Notes: generated from the sequence alone by a model not told the origin. Shown: positions 24,597 through 33,301, numbered from the stretch's first letter. The stretch: DNA of 33,906 nt from Planctomycetia bacterium (GCA_005776475.1 SXPB01000240.1:1-33906), one strand, 5' to 3'. Made by a program: numbers and translations.

Positions 24597-26135
24597 ATGA
24601 CTTCGCCTCGCCCATTGCCTGAAGCCAGATCCCTCGCGACCAAATCGCCCTGGCTGATGATCGCGATCATGCTGCACGTCGCCGGCATCGCAATCGCGTC
24701 GATCCTCTACTACGCGCACGAAACCACGATCGACGACGACGTGCCGATGCACATCTCGATCGGGGGGGCGGCGCCCGAGACCGAGGCGATCAAGCCGGTG
24801 CCCATCGAAGACAGAAACGAACTGCCCAACATCCGGGATGACGAGGCGCAACCGAACGAGCTGCTCCACCAGTTCCACATCGATGCCAACGATGGCGGGG
24901 AAGTGGGCGACCCGACCGCGCCCACCCTCGAAAGCGACATGGTCAGCAAGCTGAGCGGGGACACTGGAGCCACTGCGATCGGAGTCGGCGTGGTTGGCCA
25001 CTTCAGCAACGGCCCCTCGACCAAACCAGGCACCGGATGCGGCCGCCCGCGCGGGATTCGCGAGCGCAAGGGGGACAGCAACACATCCGGCCGCCTCGAG
25101 AACGCGGTGACCTACGGTCTCGACTGGCTGAGCAAGCACCAGGACGAGGACGGCCGCTGGGACTGCGCCAACTTCATGAAGCACGACAAGGAAGGTGAGC
25201 CGTGCACCGGTCCGGGCAACAGCGTCAACGACGTCGGCGTCACCGGCCTCGCCCTGATCGCGTTCCTCGGCGACGGCAACACCATGAAGCAGGGCCCCCA
25301 TCGCAAGGTCGTGCAGAAGGGCGTGCGCTGGCTCTTGGAGCAGCAGCAGGAGAACGGCCTGATCGGCACCAACTCGTCGCAGTCCTACGCCTACAGCCAC
25401 GCGATCGCGACCGTGGCCTTGTGCGAGGCCTACGGGCTGTCGGAGCACCGCCCGCTGAAGAAGCCGGCCCAGGCGGCGATCAGCTACATCGCCAACGCCC
25501 GCAACCCGTACGGCGTGTGGCGCTACCAGCCGCGCGAGAACGACGGCGACACCTCGATCACCGGCTGGATGGTGCAAGCACTGCTGTCGGGGCGCGCGTT
25601 CCAGCTGCAGATCGACGACGCGGCGCTGAAGACCGCGTTGGTGTTCCTCGATTCGGTGACCGATCCGGTCACCGGTTCGGCGGGTTACACCAAGGCCGGC
25701 GAGGGTTCCTCGCGCAACGCCGCCATGATCGACCGCTTCCCGGCGGCGAAGACCGAATCGCTCACCGCGGTGGCGCTGCTGTGCCGACACCTGCTGCACC
25801 AGAAGCCGACTGAAGTGCCCGTGATGGCTGCGGCAGCGAAGACCCTGGTGGCCAAGCCGCCGGTGTGGAACCCGGCCGATGGCTCGATCGACATGTATTA
25901 CTGGTACTACGCCAGCTACGCGCTCTACCAGCACGGCGGCAAGGAATGGGAACAGTGGGGTCGCAAGATGACCGACGCGGTGGTGAGGACGCAGGTGGCG
26001 AAGGGCAACGCGAGCGGGTCATGGGATCCGGTCGATGCGTGGGGCGAAGACGGCGGCCGCGTCTACTCGACCGCAATGATGGTGCTCTGCCTCGAGGCCT
26101 ACTGGCGCTACGGCCGGGTGTCGTTCGCGCAGTAG
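24597..26135 (+). CDS. Membrane-anchored prenyltransferase/squalene-oxidase-repeat protein (copy 2)
   Basis: A 512-residue paralogue of the protein at 11605-13161. ATG 24597 has GGAGAT about 8 nt upstream. It has one transmembrane helix near 18-40 (LMIAIMLHVAGIAIASILYY), an acidic spacer, then a terpenoid-cyclase-like alpha/alpha-barrel from about 165. Shared motifs with copy 1 include DGRWDC-FMKHD, DVGVTGLALIAFLGDG, HAIA-CEAYGLS and SWDP-AWGEDGGR-YSTA. Most of the protein is predicted to be periplasmic. The function is unknown; conserved acids and histidines could bind a ligand, but no cyclase motif is clear. It may be a structural component of the planctomycete envelope. Confidence 0.82.
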   Translation: MTSPRPLPEARSLATKSPWLMIAIMLHVAGIAIASILYYAHETTIDDDVPMHISIGGAAPETEAIKPVPIEDRNELPNIRDDEAQPNELLHQFHIDANDGGEVGDPTAPTLESDMVSKLSGDTGATAIGVGVVGHFSNGPSTKPGTGCGRPRGIRERKGDSNTSGRLENAVTYGLDWLSKHQDEDGRWDCANFMKHDKEGEPCTGPGNSVNDVGVTGLALIAFLGDGNTMKQGPHRKVVQKGVRWLLEQQQENGLIGTNSSQSYAYSHAIATVALCEAYGLSEHRPLKKPAQAAISYIANARNPYGVWRYQPRENDGDTSITGWMVQALLSGRAFQLQIDDAALKTALVFLDSVTDPVTGSAGYTKAGEGSSRNAAMIDRFPAAKTESLTAVALLCRHLLHQKPTEVPVMAAAAKTLVAKPPVWNPADGSIDMYYWYYASYALYQHGGKEWEQWGRKMTDAVVRTQVAKGNASGSWDPVDAWGEDGGRVYSTAMMVLCLEAYWRYGRVSFAQ

Positions 26136-26151
26136 CGCGAACGGCCAGGCG

Positions 26152-26198
26152 GCCGGCGGCGGCAACTTCTGGCGAATCGCCGCCACGAATCCGCCGGC
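26152..26198. terminator. Nested hairpin after the squalene-oxidase-repeat gene
   Basis: GCCGGCGG (26152-26159) pairs perfectly with CCGCCGGC (26191-26198), enclosing a small inner hairpin GGCG-AAT-CGCC (26171-26181). It begins about 16 nt after the stop codon. It is a plausible terminator or 3'-end structure; no T-tract. Confidence 0.4.
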
Positions 26199-26262
26199 TT
26201 CCGGATGACCAGGGTCGCCGCCCCAGGGTTTCCCTGCGGCGCCCTCTGGACAACGAAGCCCC

Positions 26263-26970
26263 ATGGACCTGCCCGTCAACGTGACCGTGGCCGCGCGCGC
26301 CTTCCTGCGTGCGATGCTGACCGGCGACCTTCCCCTGCTGCAGCGCTGCGCGATGCCCCACCCGCAGCTGGCCCAGCTGGCGCCGACCCGGCCGCCGCTG
26401 GCCAGCATCGCGCCGGTGCTGGCCGAGATCGAACGGGTGACACTGCACGGCACGGCGCTCGTCGGCGACCGCTGGCTCGTGCAGGCGCCGCTCGGCGGCA
26501 TGGTGCACTTGCTGGTGGTGCAGCAGCGCGGCAACGAGGCCCGCGTCGATGCTCGCTACCTGCTCGCCTTCCAGCGTTCGGATGACGAACGCAGCCAGGT
26601 GGCGCGCGCCTTCTACCGCGCCATGCTGCTCGGCGATCTCGCCGCCCTGCAGACGCTGTCGTTTGACCCACGTGGCGTCGAAGTGCTCGCCGAAGCGTCG
26701 CCGCCGGCGGGTGAACACGACCAGCTCGCGCACGTGGCCGCGACGATGAGCCTGATCGAACTCGGCCTCGGCGAGGCGTTCGCGGTGCCGAACGCGATGC
26801 AGTTCGTCGACGCGCGGCATGTCGAACTCGGCATCGTGGTGCTGTCGGGACTGACTCCGAACGGCGAGATCCCTTTCCTGCTGCGGCAACGCGATGGCGA
26901 ATGGCGGGTGATCCCGAACCACTTCATCCAGAGCGCCACGCTGGCGCGCGCCGGGGCGGCGGCGCAGTGA
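26263..26970 (+). CDS. Hypothetical protein with internal duplication
   Basis: A 235-residue protein without signal peptide or membrane helix; I do not recognise its family. It has two similar halves: VAARAFLRAMLTGDLPLLQ near residue 9 and VARAFYRAMLLGDLAALQ near 113 begin each half, and each ends in a stretch of beta-strand character (VHLLVVQQRGNEARV; IPFLLRQRDGEWRVIP). The pattern of an N-terminal helix followed by strands with a final WRV suggests two NTF2-like cone folds, as in SnoaL or DUF4878 proteins, but that is inference. Start ATG 26263 lacks a strong ribosome-binding site. It lies 92 nt before the sigma factor gene. Confidence 0.7.
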   Translation: MDLPVNVTVAARAFLRAMLTGDLPLLQRCAMPHPQLAQLAPTRPPLASIAPVLAEIERVTLHGTALVGDRWLVQAPLGGMVHLLVVQQRGNEARVDARYLLAFQRSDDERSQVARAFYRAMLLGDLAALQTLSFDPRGVEVLAEASPPAGEHDQLAHVAATMSLIELGLGEAFAVPNAMQFVDARHVELGIVVLSGLTPNGEIPFLLRQRDGEWRVIPNHFIQSATLARAGAAAQ

Positions 26971-27062
26971 CGCCCGCGGCGCGTCCGCAACCCAAGGGCG
27001 GAAGCCTCGGCTGAGCCGCGCGGTGGACGCCCATGCGAGCCTGCGGATGGTAATGTGCGGGC

Positions 27063-27632
27063 ATGACGCAGGACCTCGAAGCTCTGCTCCAAGCTGCGAG
27101 TCGGCACGACGGCCAGGCGGTCGCGACCCTCCTGCAGCAGCATCTGCCGGCCTTGCGCGCGTTCGTGCGGCTCAAGGCCGGACCGACGTTGCTGGCCAAG
27201 GAGTCGTGCAGCGACCTCGCGCAATCGGTCTGCCGCGACGTGCTGGAGAACGCCGACCGGTTCCGCTTCGGCGGCGAAGCCGAGTTCCGGAAGTGGCTGT
27301 TCACGACGGCGATGCGCAAGATCGCCGACCGCGCCGAGCACTGGCGGGCGGACAAACGCAATCCCGGCCGCGAGCGCGCCGGCCTCGACGAAGAAGAAGC
27401 CCAGGGCCTCGCCGGCATCTGGTCGCCGAGCGGACAGGCCGCTGCGCGCGAAGAACTGCAGCGCGTCGAGTCGGCGTTCGGCAAGCTGGCGCCGGAGAAG
27501 CAGGAAGTGATCCTGATGGCGCGGTTGATGGGGCTCACGCACACGCAGATCGCGCAGGAACTCGGCAAGACCGAAGTCGCGGTGCGTTCGATCCTGAGCC
27601 GCGCGCTCGCCGAACTGTCGGCGTTCCTGTGA
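27063..27632 (+). CDS. ECF-type RNA polymerase sigma factor
   Basis: A 189-residue sigma-70 family member of the extracytoplasmic-function group. Region 2 is visible (LRAFVRLKAGPTLLAKESCSDLAQSV, then FRKWLFTTAMRKIADRAEHWRADKR, about 78-102), and region 4 with its helix-turn-helix GLTHTQIAQELGKTEVAVRSILSRAL lies near the end. No anti-sigma factor gene is adjacent, a common arrangement in Planctomycetota. Its regulon cannot be told from this window. Confidence 0.93.
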   Translation: MTQDLEALLQAASRHDGQAVATLLQQHLPALRAFVRLKAGPTLLAKESCSDLAQSVCRDVLENADRFRFGGEAEFRKWLFTTAMRKIADRAEHWRADKRNPGRERAGLDEEEAQGLAGIWSPSGQAAAREELQRVESAFGKLAPEKQEVILMARLMGLTHTQIAQELGKTEVAVRSILSRALAELSAFL

Positions 27633-27635
27633 GCG

Positions 27636-27664
27636 GCGACCGGCGGGACGAACCCGCCGGTCGC
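27636..27664. terminator. Strong bidirectional terminator hairpin
   Basis: GCGACCGGCGGG and CCCGCCGGTCGC form a perfect 12-bp stem with a 5-nt ACGAA loop, between the convergent sigma factor and thioredoxin genes. It starts 4 nt after one stop codon and ends 8 nt from the other. There is no T-run, but position and perfection argue for termination of both transcripts. Confidence 0.75.
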
Positions 27665-27671
27665 GCTGGCA

Positions 27672-28841
27672 TCACTTCTTCTTGCCCTTCTCGGGCGCGG
27701 GCTTGTCGGCCGCGGGCTTGCCACCCTTCGCGGCGGCTTCGGCCTTGGCGATCAGCTCGTCGATCGCCTTCTCCATCGCGGCATCGTCACGGATGTCCTT
27801 GTGACGGATCACGCCTTCGTGATCGATGAAGTACAGCGTCGGCCAGGTCTGGACGCGCCAGGTCTCGCTGATCCGCGGCGTGCTGCCTTCGTCGCGGAAG
27901 CTGCGCCACGTCACGCCCATTTCCTTGGCCTTCGAGCGGAACGTGGCGAGGCCTTCGGTCGTGTCGGTGCCGTCACTGTTGACGCCCAGGAGTGCAAACG
28001 GCTTGTCTTTCAGTTTTTCCACGAGCGACCGCTCGTGCGGGATCATGCCCACGCAGGGGCTTCACCAGAATCCCCAGAAGTCGAGCAGGATGACCTTGCC
28101 CTGGTAGTCGCTGAGCTTGATCGCAGCGCCTTCCACGTCCACACCGACGATGTCGGGAGCCTTGCAACCGACCTGCAGGTTCTCGATCTCGAACAGCGCA
28201 TCCTTGGCCTGGGCCAGCAGCGCTTCGTCCTTCGTGATCGCAGCGATCGAACGCAGGTCCTTCTCGGCGGCCTTGCGCTCTTCGTCGTTCTGCGCCATCT
28301 CGAGCATCAGCCCGCCGCGCGTGATCAGCGCCTGCGCCTTGCACTCGCTGTTGGCGTGGTTCTCGGCCACGTCGCCGAGCAGGTCGAGCACCTGCTTCTT
28401 GGCGCCCATGCGGACGCCGCTGGCGAGGAACGGCAGCACGTCGGCGATCGCGTTCGACTTCGCGTGCATCAGGGCGAGCGTCTCGATCGTCTTCTTGACG
28501 GCGTTGCGCTCGTTCCGTGCGTTCTTCAGCACGAAGCCGAGGAAGCGCACGGCGTCGTCCGTGCCTTCGTATTGCGACGCCAGTTCCTGCGCCTTGGCGA
28601 CGTATTCCTTCGTCGGCGGGTTCATCGCGATAGCCGGGAGCTGCTTGGCTCCTTCGGCGCGCGCTTTCTCGGCCGCGGCTCGCGCCTCGGTCTGCCAATC
28701 GCTGATCGCCTTGTTGAAGGCTTTGACCAGCTCGTCGTAGGCCGCTTGCGGATCCTGCTGACCGACCGGAACGGCATCTTGCGCGATGGCAAATGTCGGC
28801 GGACACAGCAGGAACAGCGCGGCGAGAACAGTCCTCGTCAT
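27672..28841 (-). CDS. Secreted TlpA-like thioredoxin, candidate selenoprotein (in-frame TGA at 28064-28062)
   Basis: One continuous frame of 390 codons if the TGA at codon 260 is read through. ATG 28841 has AAGGA 5 nt upstream and a signal peptide (MTRTVLAALFLLCPPTFAIAQ). Residues 22-225 are a helical region. The redoxin domain starts VGCKAPDIVGVDVEG, with LSDYQGKVILLDFWGFW, then TGA, S, P, C, VGMIPHE. In TlpA/ResA proteins that site is WCxxC, so the TGA replaces the first redox cysteine (W-U-S-P-C, resolving C263). The cis-proline loop (TWPTLYFID) and the rest of the fold are intact after the TGA, and a lysine-rich tail ends the protein. A SECIS-like hairpin lies about 31 nt downstream (loop). 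Alternatives are a recent nonsense mutation or a sequencing error. Conventional annotation would give two fragments, 28062-28841 and about 27672-28052. Confidence 0.8.
28020..28037 (-). promoter_or_regulatory. Candidate bacterial SECIS hairpin
   Basis: In the transcript CACGAGC-GGUC-GCUCGUG is a perfect 7-bp stem with a GGUC loop, beginning 24 nt after the UGA (loop 31 nt after it). The E. coli fdhF SECIS loop, which SelB recognises, also carries GGUC, and bacterial SECIS loops usually have G near the 5' side. The spacing is longer than in fdhF (about 18 nt as I recall) but within the range seen among bacterial SECIS elements. This is a match by eye, not by folding software. Confidence 0.6.
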
Positions 28842-28959
28842 CGGGTTCCTTGGGTAACGGTTCACGGAATGCGAAGCGGATGCTACGAGCCACCCGCCGA
28901 ATCGGTGAGCCGGCCGCGGACTTTCCCGCCGCGCCCCAGCCGTACGCCCGTCCGATGGG

Positions 28960-30639
28960 CTATTTGCCGGGTCCGTTCACCGGCGCCTCGGCCGGAGCCG
29001 CCGCCTTCACCTTCACCAGGTCGGCGCGCGCCGGCTTCAGCTTGGCGAACAGCGCCTGGTCGATCACGTAGTACCACGGACCGAAGCGCTTGGTCAGCTT
29101 GTCGGCCTCGGCCTGGCCTTCCTTGACCTTGCCGTCGTACTCGGTCCAGGTGTCCGCCGTCTTCTTCAGCTCGTCTTCGAGCGGCAGGCGATCGCTGCGC
29201 ACGTCCATCGCGATGCCTTCGCCGCCCTCCACCTTGCCGTCCGCGAACGACACCACCGCGTAGGCGTCACCGACGACGACCAGCTGGTAGTCGTTGTCCC
29301 ACGGGTCCTTCTTCAGCTCGGCGAGCATGGCGTCGCCTTCGGCCGGCTTCTCGGTCAGCTTCGCTAGCGTCTCCGGCAACTTGTTCTCGTTCTTCGTGCG
29401 GAACGCCTCGACGGCGCGTTGGATCGCTTCGATCTGCGTGCGCGCTTCGGCGCGCTTGGTGAGCTGGTCGGCCGGCAACCGCGCGCCCGCGGGCTTCGTC
29501 AGCAAGTCCTCGGCGAACTCGGCGGTGACCATCAGGTAGCGGTTGTTGGCGGCCTTCGCCGGATCGCCTTCCTTCGGCTTCTCCGTCGTCGTCGCCGTGC
29601 CCGCCGACACCTCGTCGCCGTCACCCAGCACGAGTTCACCGAAACGCAGCGTGTAGCGCACGCCCTTCTTGGTCTCGAAGAACAGGTCGCCTTCGTTGCT
29701 GTAGAGCTTGCCATCGACGAGGAAGAAGCCCTTGCGGCCGAGCTCGTTCTGCAGGATCTGCTCCTCGATGCCGTTGGCGCGTTCGAGCCGCGCGGTCAGG
29801 CCCGGCGGCTTGCCGCGCACGCCGACGATCTTGATCTGGCCCAAGGTGTCGCCGATCTCGCGCAGCTTGTCCTCGTTGGGGTCTTCCTTGGTCGCATCGA
29901 TGCCGTCGAACGTCCACTTGCCGGCGTCGTCCTTGCGCAGCACGAACTTGTCGCCGCGCACGATCGCCTCGGCCAGCGTGCGGCCCTGCTCGTTGACCGA
30001 GTAGTTGTCGAAGATCACCTTGGCGATGTCCCACGACTGCGCCTTCAACAAGTCGGTCTCGATCCAGTCGGCGAACTTCGTCGACAGCTCGCCGTCGATC
30101 TTGGTCCGGTACACGCGCTTCTTGTCCGGCACGCGCACGTAGAACTCCTGCATCTTGCCTTCGACGGCCTTGCCGATGACGAGGTCGGCGAGCACGTTGC
30201 CGGCGCTGTCCTTCATCTTGATGCGCTTGCCGCGCCCCTTCGTCTCGGCGCTCGAATCGAGCGGATCGACCACGCCATAGTCGACGTGGCGACCCTTGAC
30301 GTCGCCGATCACCGACTGCTTGACGAGTCCGATCATCATCGCCGCCGCCTTGCCCATGCGGTCCTTGGCGTCCGCCGCATAGTTGCCGTGCGAGGGAATC
30401 GTCCAGCGGCCCTTGTCGTCGCGCTTGACGACGAACGGGTACGGCGCGCCCGCGGCTTCGCGGTACTCGACGACTTCGAGCTCGGTGACCGCCCCACCGT
30501 CCGTGAACGTGGGGAAGAACTGCTGCCCCTGGTCATCGAACGCATCGAGACGGACTTCGCGCGGCCCCATCGACAGCGCGAGCAACGACAAGCCGACGGC
30601 AGCACCGACGGCGATCCCGGTCATGGCAACCTGGTTCAC
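28960..30639 (-). CDS. DUF4340-type membrane-anchored protein with pseudopilin GspG-like domain
   Basis: A 559-residue protein. GTG 30639 has GGAGGT 5 nt upstream and overlaps the stop of the GldF-GldG gene by 4 nt. One N-terminal helix (about 6-23, TGIAVGAAVGLSLLALS) anchors an extracytoplasmic portion made of DUF4340-type repeats (YGVVDPLDSSAE, KWTFDG). From about residue 401 there is a stretch resembling the C-terminal half of type II secretion pseudopilins: AIQRAVEAFRTKNENKLPETL, KKDPWDNDYQL, and FADGKVEGGEG. The tail is rich in alanine, lysine and proline. DUF4340 proteins accompany Gld-type ABC exporters. Function is unproven. Confidence 0.85.
   Translation of the reverse strand: MNQVAMTGIAVGAAVGLSLLALSMGPREVRLDAFDDQGQQFFPTFTDGGAVTELEVVEYREAAGAPYPFVVKRDDKGRWTIPSHGNYAADAKDRMGKAAAMMIGLVKQSVIGDVKGRHVDYGVVDPLDSSAETKGRGKRIKMKDSAGNVLADLVIGKAVEGKMQEFYVRVPDKKRVYRTKIDGELSTKFADWIETDLLKAQSWDIAKVIFDNYSVNEQGRTLAEAIVRGDKFVLRKDDAGKWTFDGIDATKEDPNEDKLREIGDTLGQIKIVGVRGKPPGLTARLERANGIEEQILQNELGRKGFFLVDGKLYSNEGDLFFETKKGVRYTLRFGELVLGDGDEVSAGTATTTEKPKEGDPAKAANNRYLMVTAEFAEDLLTKPAGARLPADQLTKRAEARTQIEAIQRAVEAFRTKNENKLPETLAKLTEKPAEGDAMLAELKKDPWDNDYQLVVVGDAYAVVSFADGKVEGGEGIAMDVRSDRLPLEDELKKTADTWTEYDGKVKEGQAEADKLTKRFGPWYYVIDQALFAKLKPARADLVKVKAAAPAEAPVNGPGK
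29191..29439 (-). other. GspG-like segment inside the DUF4340 gene
   Basis: Codes for residues about 401-483 of the DUF4340 protein. Matches to the GspG pattern are an alpha helix QIEAIQRAVEAFR, LPETLAKL, KDPWDNDYQ (compare KDPWGNPYQY), and DGKVEGGEG (compare DGxxGGEG) in the order and spacing of the T2SS major pseudopilin. It lacks the pseudopilin's own N-terminal helix and leader. Assigned by eye. Confidence 0.6.
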
Positions 30640-33290
30640 TGGACACCTCCGTGGCCCGCGTGGGCCGATACCTTGCGATTCTGCGGAACGATCGCCGCGG
30701 CGCGCGAGTTGCGCCGGACGAACATGGCGACGGCGAGCAGCAGGGCCGGCGCCAGACAGAACACCATCGTGGTGAGCCGATAGGTCGAGTTGATGCCGCG
30801 CTTCGCGGCGTCGCGATCGTGCGTGGCCTCTTCGAGCTTGCGGCGCTTGGCCTCCTCGATCTTGGCCTTCTCGTTCTCGAACTTGCGGTTCTCGACCTGC
30901 TGCACCTCGACGATCTTGACCTCCTTGGCCTGCTCGTCCATCGAACCGTCTTCGCGGATCTTCTTGACCGCTTCGTCGAGACGGCCCTGGGCTTCGCCGA
31001 GCGCGCTCTGCGCCGCCACTTCGGCCGCTTCCTTGTCGGCAGTCCACTTCTCTTCGAAGGTGAGCTGCGCCTTCTCGACCGTCTCCAGCTTGCGCAGGAT
31101 CGGGCGCCGCTTGCGCAGTTCGATCAGGCTCTCGTCACCGGCCAGCGAGTCGATGCAGTTGAGCACGAAGGTGACGTTGTCGAACCGCAGGTTCGCGTCG
31201 ACCATGCCGCGGCGCATCTGGAAGAACGTGTTGCTGACCACGTCGAGGTCGGCGACGTAGATCACGTCGACGGCCTTCTGCTGCGCATCCACGGGCTTGC
31301 TGGTGACGCGGGTCGCCAGCACCAGCTCGCTGCGGCTGGGGATGCGGCGCGGGCTCGGGCTGAGCTGGGCGCCAGTGCCGAAGAAGTCGGGCTGGAACAG
31401 CGTTTCCTTCTTCACGATGCCGCACGCTTCGCGCGACACGGTCGGATCGGGCAGGCTCAGCAGCGTCTTCGTCGAGAAGCCGTCCTTCGCCACCGACTTC
31501 ACGTGGCCGCCGAGCAGGAACAACACGCTCTGCAGGCCGTTGGTGATCGCGCTGTCCTTGGCCATGCTGGTGCCGCGCAAGAACAGGCACCATTGCAGCC
31601 ACGGGTTCTCGGCGCCGAACGGGAAGCGGCGGTAGGAGTGGTCGTACGCCACTTCCGCGGTCGCCGGCGCGAGTGCGATCGCCGCCAGGAAGGCGGTGAA
31701 GTTGCCCTTCTGCGGGCCGCCACCACCCATCATGCGCGCCTGCATGCCGCCCTTCTGGTCGTCGGCCGCAGTGCCTGGCGCACCCATCGGCATCGGGTCC
31801 TCGAGCAGCAGCGTCGGGTTGCCGGCGAGCATCCAATCGCGCAGGCGATCCATCTGCTCCTGCTGCAGCGAACTCGGCTGCGGCACCACGAGGCACGCGA
31901 GGCCCTCGGGGTAGTCCTTCTCGGCGTCGACGTTCTCGAGCGCGTACTGCTGCTGCAGTTCGTCGGCGATGATCCAGCGCTGCTTCTGGCGGAAGGTCTG
32001 GAAGTCCATGCCGCCGATGAACTCGACGTCGGTCTTGAGGATGCCGATCTTCTTGCGGTTGGCGTTGGCAACGGTGCGGATGCTTCGCATCAGCTCGTAC
32101 TCGAGCGGCACGGCCGGCTCGACGAACGGCGTCACCACTTCCTCGGTGCCCGCCTGCACGACGAAACCGAGGAATATCTGCTTCTCGGCGATGCCGCCGC
32201 CGGGCAGCTCCATCTGCACGCCCATGGCGCGGATGCCGAAGTTGGCTTCGGCTTCGCGCGCTTCCGGCGAATACGGCTCCGGCATCTTGATGCTGGTCTC
32301 GACCGCGTTGCCGCCCAGCCGGTCGAACTGGCTGATCAGGTTGAGCAACAAGCTCTTCTGCTGCACGAACTGCTCCGGCACCTCTTCGCTGACGTACGCG
32401 GTCACGTAGACCGGACGTTCGCTGTCGAGGCCAGCGATCAATTTGCGCGACTCTTCGCCGAGACTGTGGATGCCTTCGATCGTCGCATCCGGCCGCGGCA
32501 ACGCATGCACGCCGATGAGCGTCAGCGCGAACGCGCAGACGGCGAACGCGCCCGACTGCACGATGCCGTGCACGCCGTCGACACCGCTGCGCCAGTGGCG
32601 GCGCGCCAGCAGGCACAGGCCGAGCCAGAAGAACGCCACGGTCATGCCGAGGAACAGCAGGATGCCGGAGAACGGCAGCTCGCCGCCGGCGAACAACCGG
32701 AACTGGCCGATCGGGCCGTTCACGTTCCAGCGCGAGACGCCGAGGTAGGGCGGCGCGAACAGGAAGGCGGCACACAACAGGACCGAGACGATCAGCGAAA
32801 TCGTCGCCGAGTTGCTGATCTGCGAACCGATGGTGCAGATCGCGACCAGCGTGATGCCGAACAACCAGTAGCCGATGTAGTTGGCGATCAACTGGCCCCA
32901 ATCCGGGTTGCCGAGGAACGTCAACGCGATCGGCAACACCAGCGTGAAGGCCAGCGACACGCTGTAGATCGCGACGTAGGCCACGTACTTGCCGAGCTGC
33001 AGTTCGAGGTCCGTCGCCGGCAGCGTGAACAGCAGTTCCTGCGTGCCGTTGGCACGTTCGCTGGTCCACATGCCCATCGTCGCCGCCGCGATGAACAGCG
33101 CCGAGATGATCGGGAACCACGCGTTGAGCGTGTCGAGGTTGGCGAGGTTGTTGGTGAAGAAGGCGCCCGTCCACATCATCGCCACGCAGGCGATGCCGAC
33201 GAACAGCATGATGAAGACGTAGCTGGCGGGGTTGCCGAACCAGCTGCGCAGGTCGCGTTTGGCGACGGCGAGGACGACGTTCTTGTTCAT
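30636..33290 (-). CDS. GldF-GldG fusion: ABC-2 permease joined to auxiliary domain
   Basis: An 884-residue inner-membrane protein. Residues 1-250 hold six hydrophobic helices of an ABC-2 permease (RDLRSWFGNPASYVFIMLFVG at 13-33, then WTSERANGTQELLFTLPATDLELQLGKY). From about 255 comes the GldG-type extracytoplasmic region (VYVTAYVSEEVPEQF, then LLLEDPMPMG) of the ABC_transp_aux family. A charged coiled coil follows (about 745-840) before a final helix (TTMVFCLAPALLLAVAMFV) near the end. GldF and GldG are separate proteins in Bacteroidota but fused here. It works with the ATPase encoded 11 nt upstream and the DUF4340 protein downstream as an exporter of unknown cargo. The start is MNKNVV at 33290. 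Confidence 0.92.
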   Translation of the reverse strand: MNKNVVLAVAKRDLRSWFGNPASYVFIMLFVGIACVAMMWTGAFFTNNLANLDTLNAWFPIISALFIAAATMGMWTSERANGTQELLFTLPATDLELQLGKYVAYVAIYSVSLAFTLVLPIALTFLGNPDWGQLIANYIGYWLFGITLVAICTIGSQISNSATISLIVSVLLCAAFLFAPPYLGVSRWNVNGPIGQFRLFAGGELPFSGILLFLGMTVAFFWLGLCLLARRHWRSGVDGVHGIVQSGAFAVCAFALTLIGVHALPRPDATIEGIHSLGEESRKLIAGLDSERPVYVTAYVSEEVPEQFVQQKSLLLNLISQFDRLGGNAVETSIKMPEPYSPEAREAEANFGIRAMGVQMELPGGGIAEKQIFLGFVVQAGTEEVVTPFVEPAVPLEYELMRSIRTVANANRKKIGILKTDVEFIGGMDFQTFRQKQRWIIADELQQQYALENVDAEKDYPEGLACLVVPQPSSLQQEQMDRLRDWMLAGNPTLLLEDPMPMGAPGTAADDQKGGMQARMMGGGGPQKGNFTAFLAAIALAPATAEVAYDHSYRRFPFGAENPWLQWCLFLRGTSMAKDSAITNGLQSVLFLLGGHVKSVAKDGFSTKTLLSLPDPTVSREACGIVKKETLFQPDFFGTGAQLSPSPRRIPSRSELVLATRVTSKPVDAQQKAVDVIYVADLDVVSNTFFQMRRGMVDANLRFDNVTFVLNCIDSLAGDESLIELRKRRPILRKLETVEKAQLTFEEKWTADKEAAEVAAQSALGEAQGRLDEAVKKIREDGSMDEQAKEVKIVEVQQVENRKFENEKAKIEEAKRRKLEEATHDRDAAKRGINSTYRLTTMVFCLAPALLLAVAMFVRRNSRAAAIVPQNRKVSAHAGHGGVQ

Positions 33291-33301
33291 GGGTCGATGC
33301 C

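Noticed and set aside
28062-28064. Reading the TGA as a genuine stop that leaves a pseudogene
   Set aside because: The downstream half is well conserved with no other stop or frameshift, and the TGA is exactly at the catalytic position with a hairpin after it. Not excluded, but less likely.
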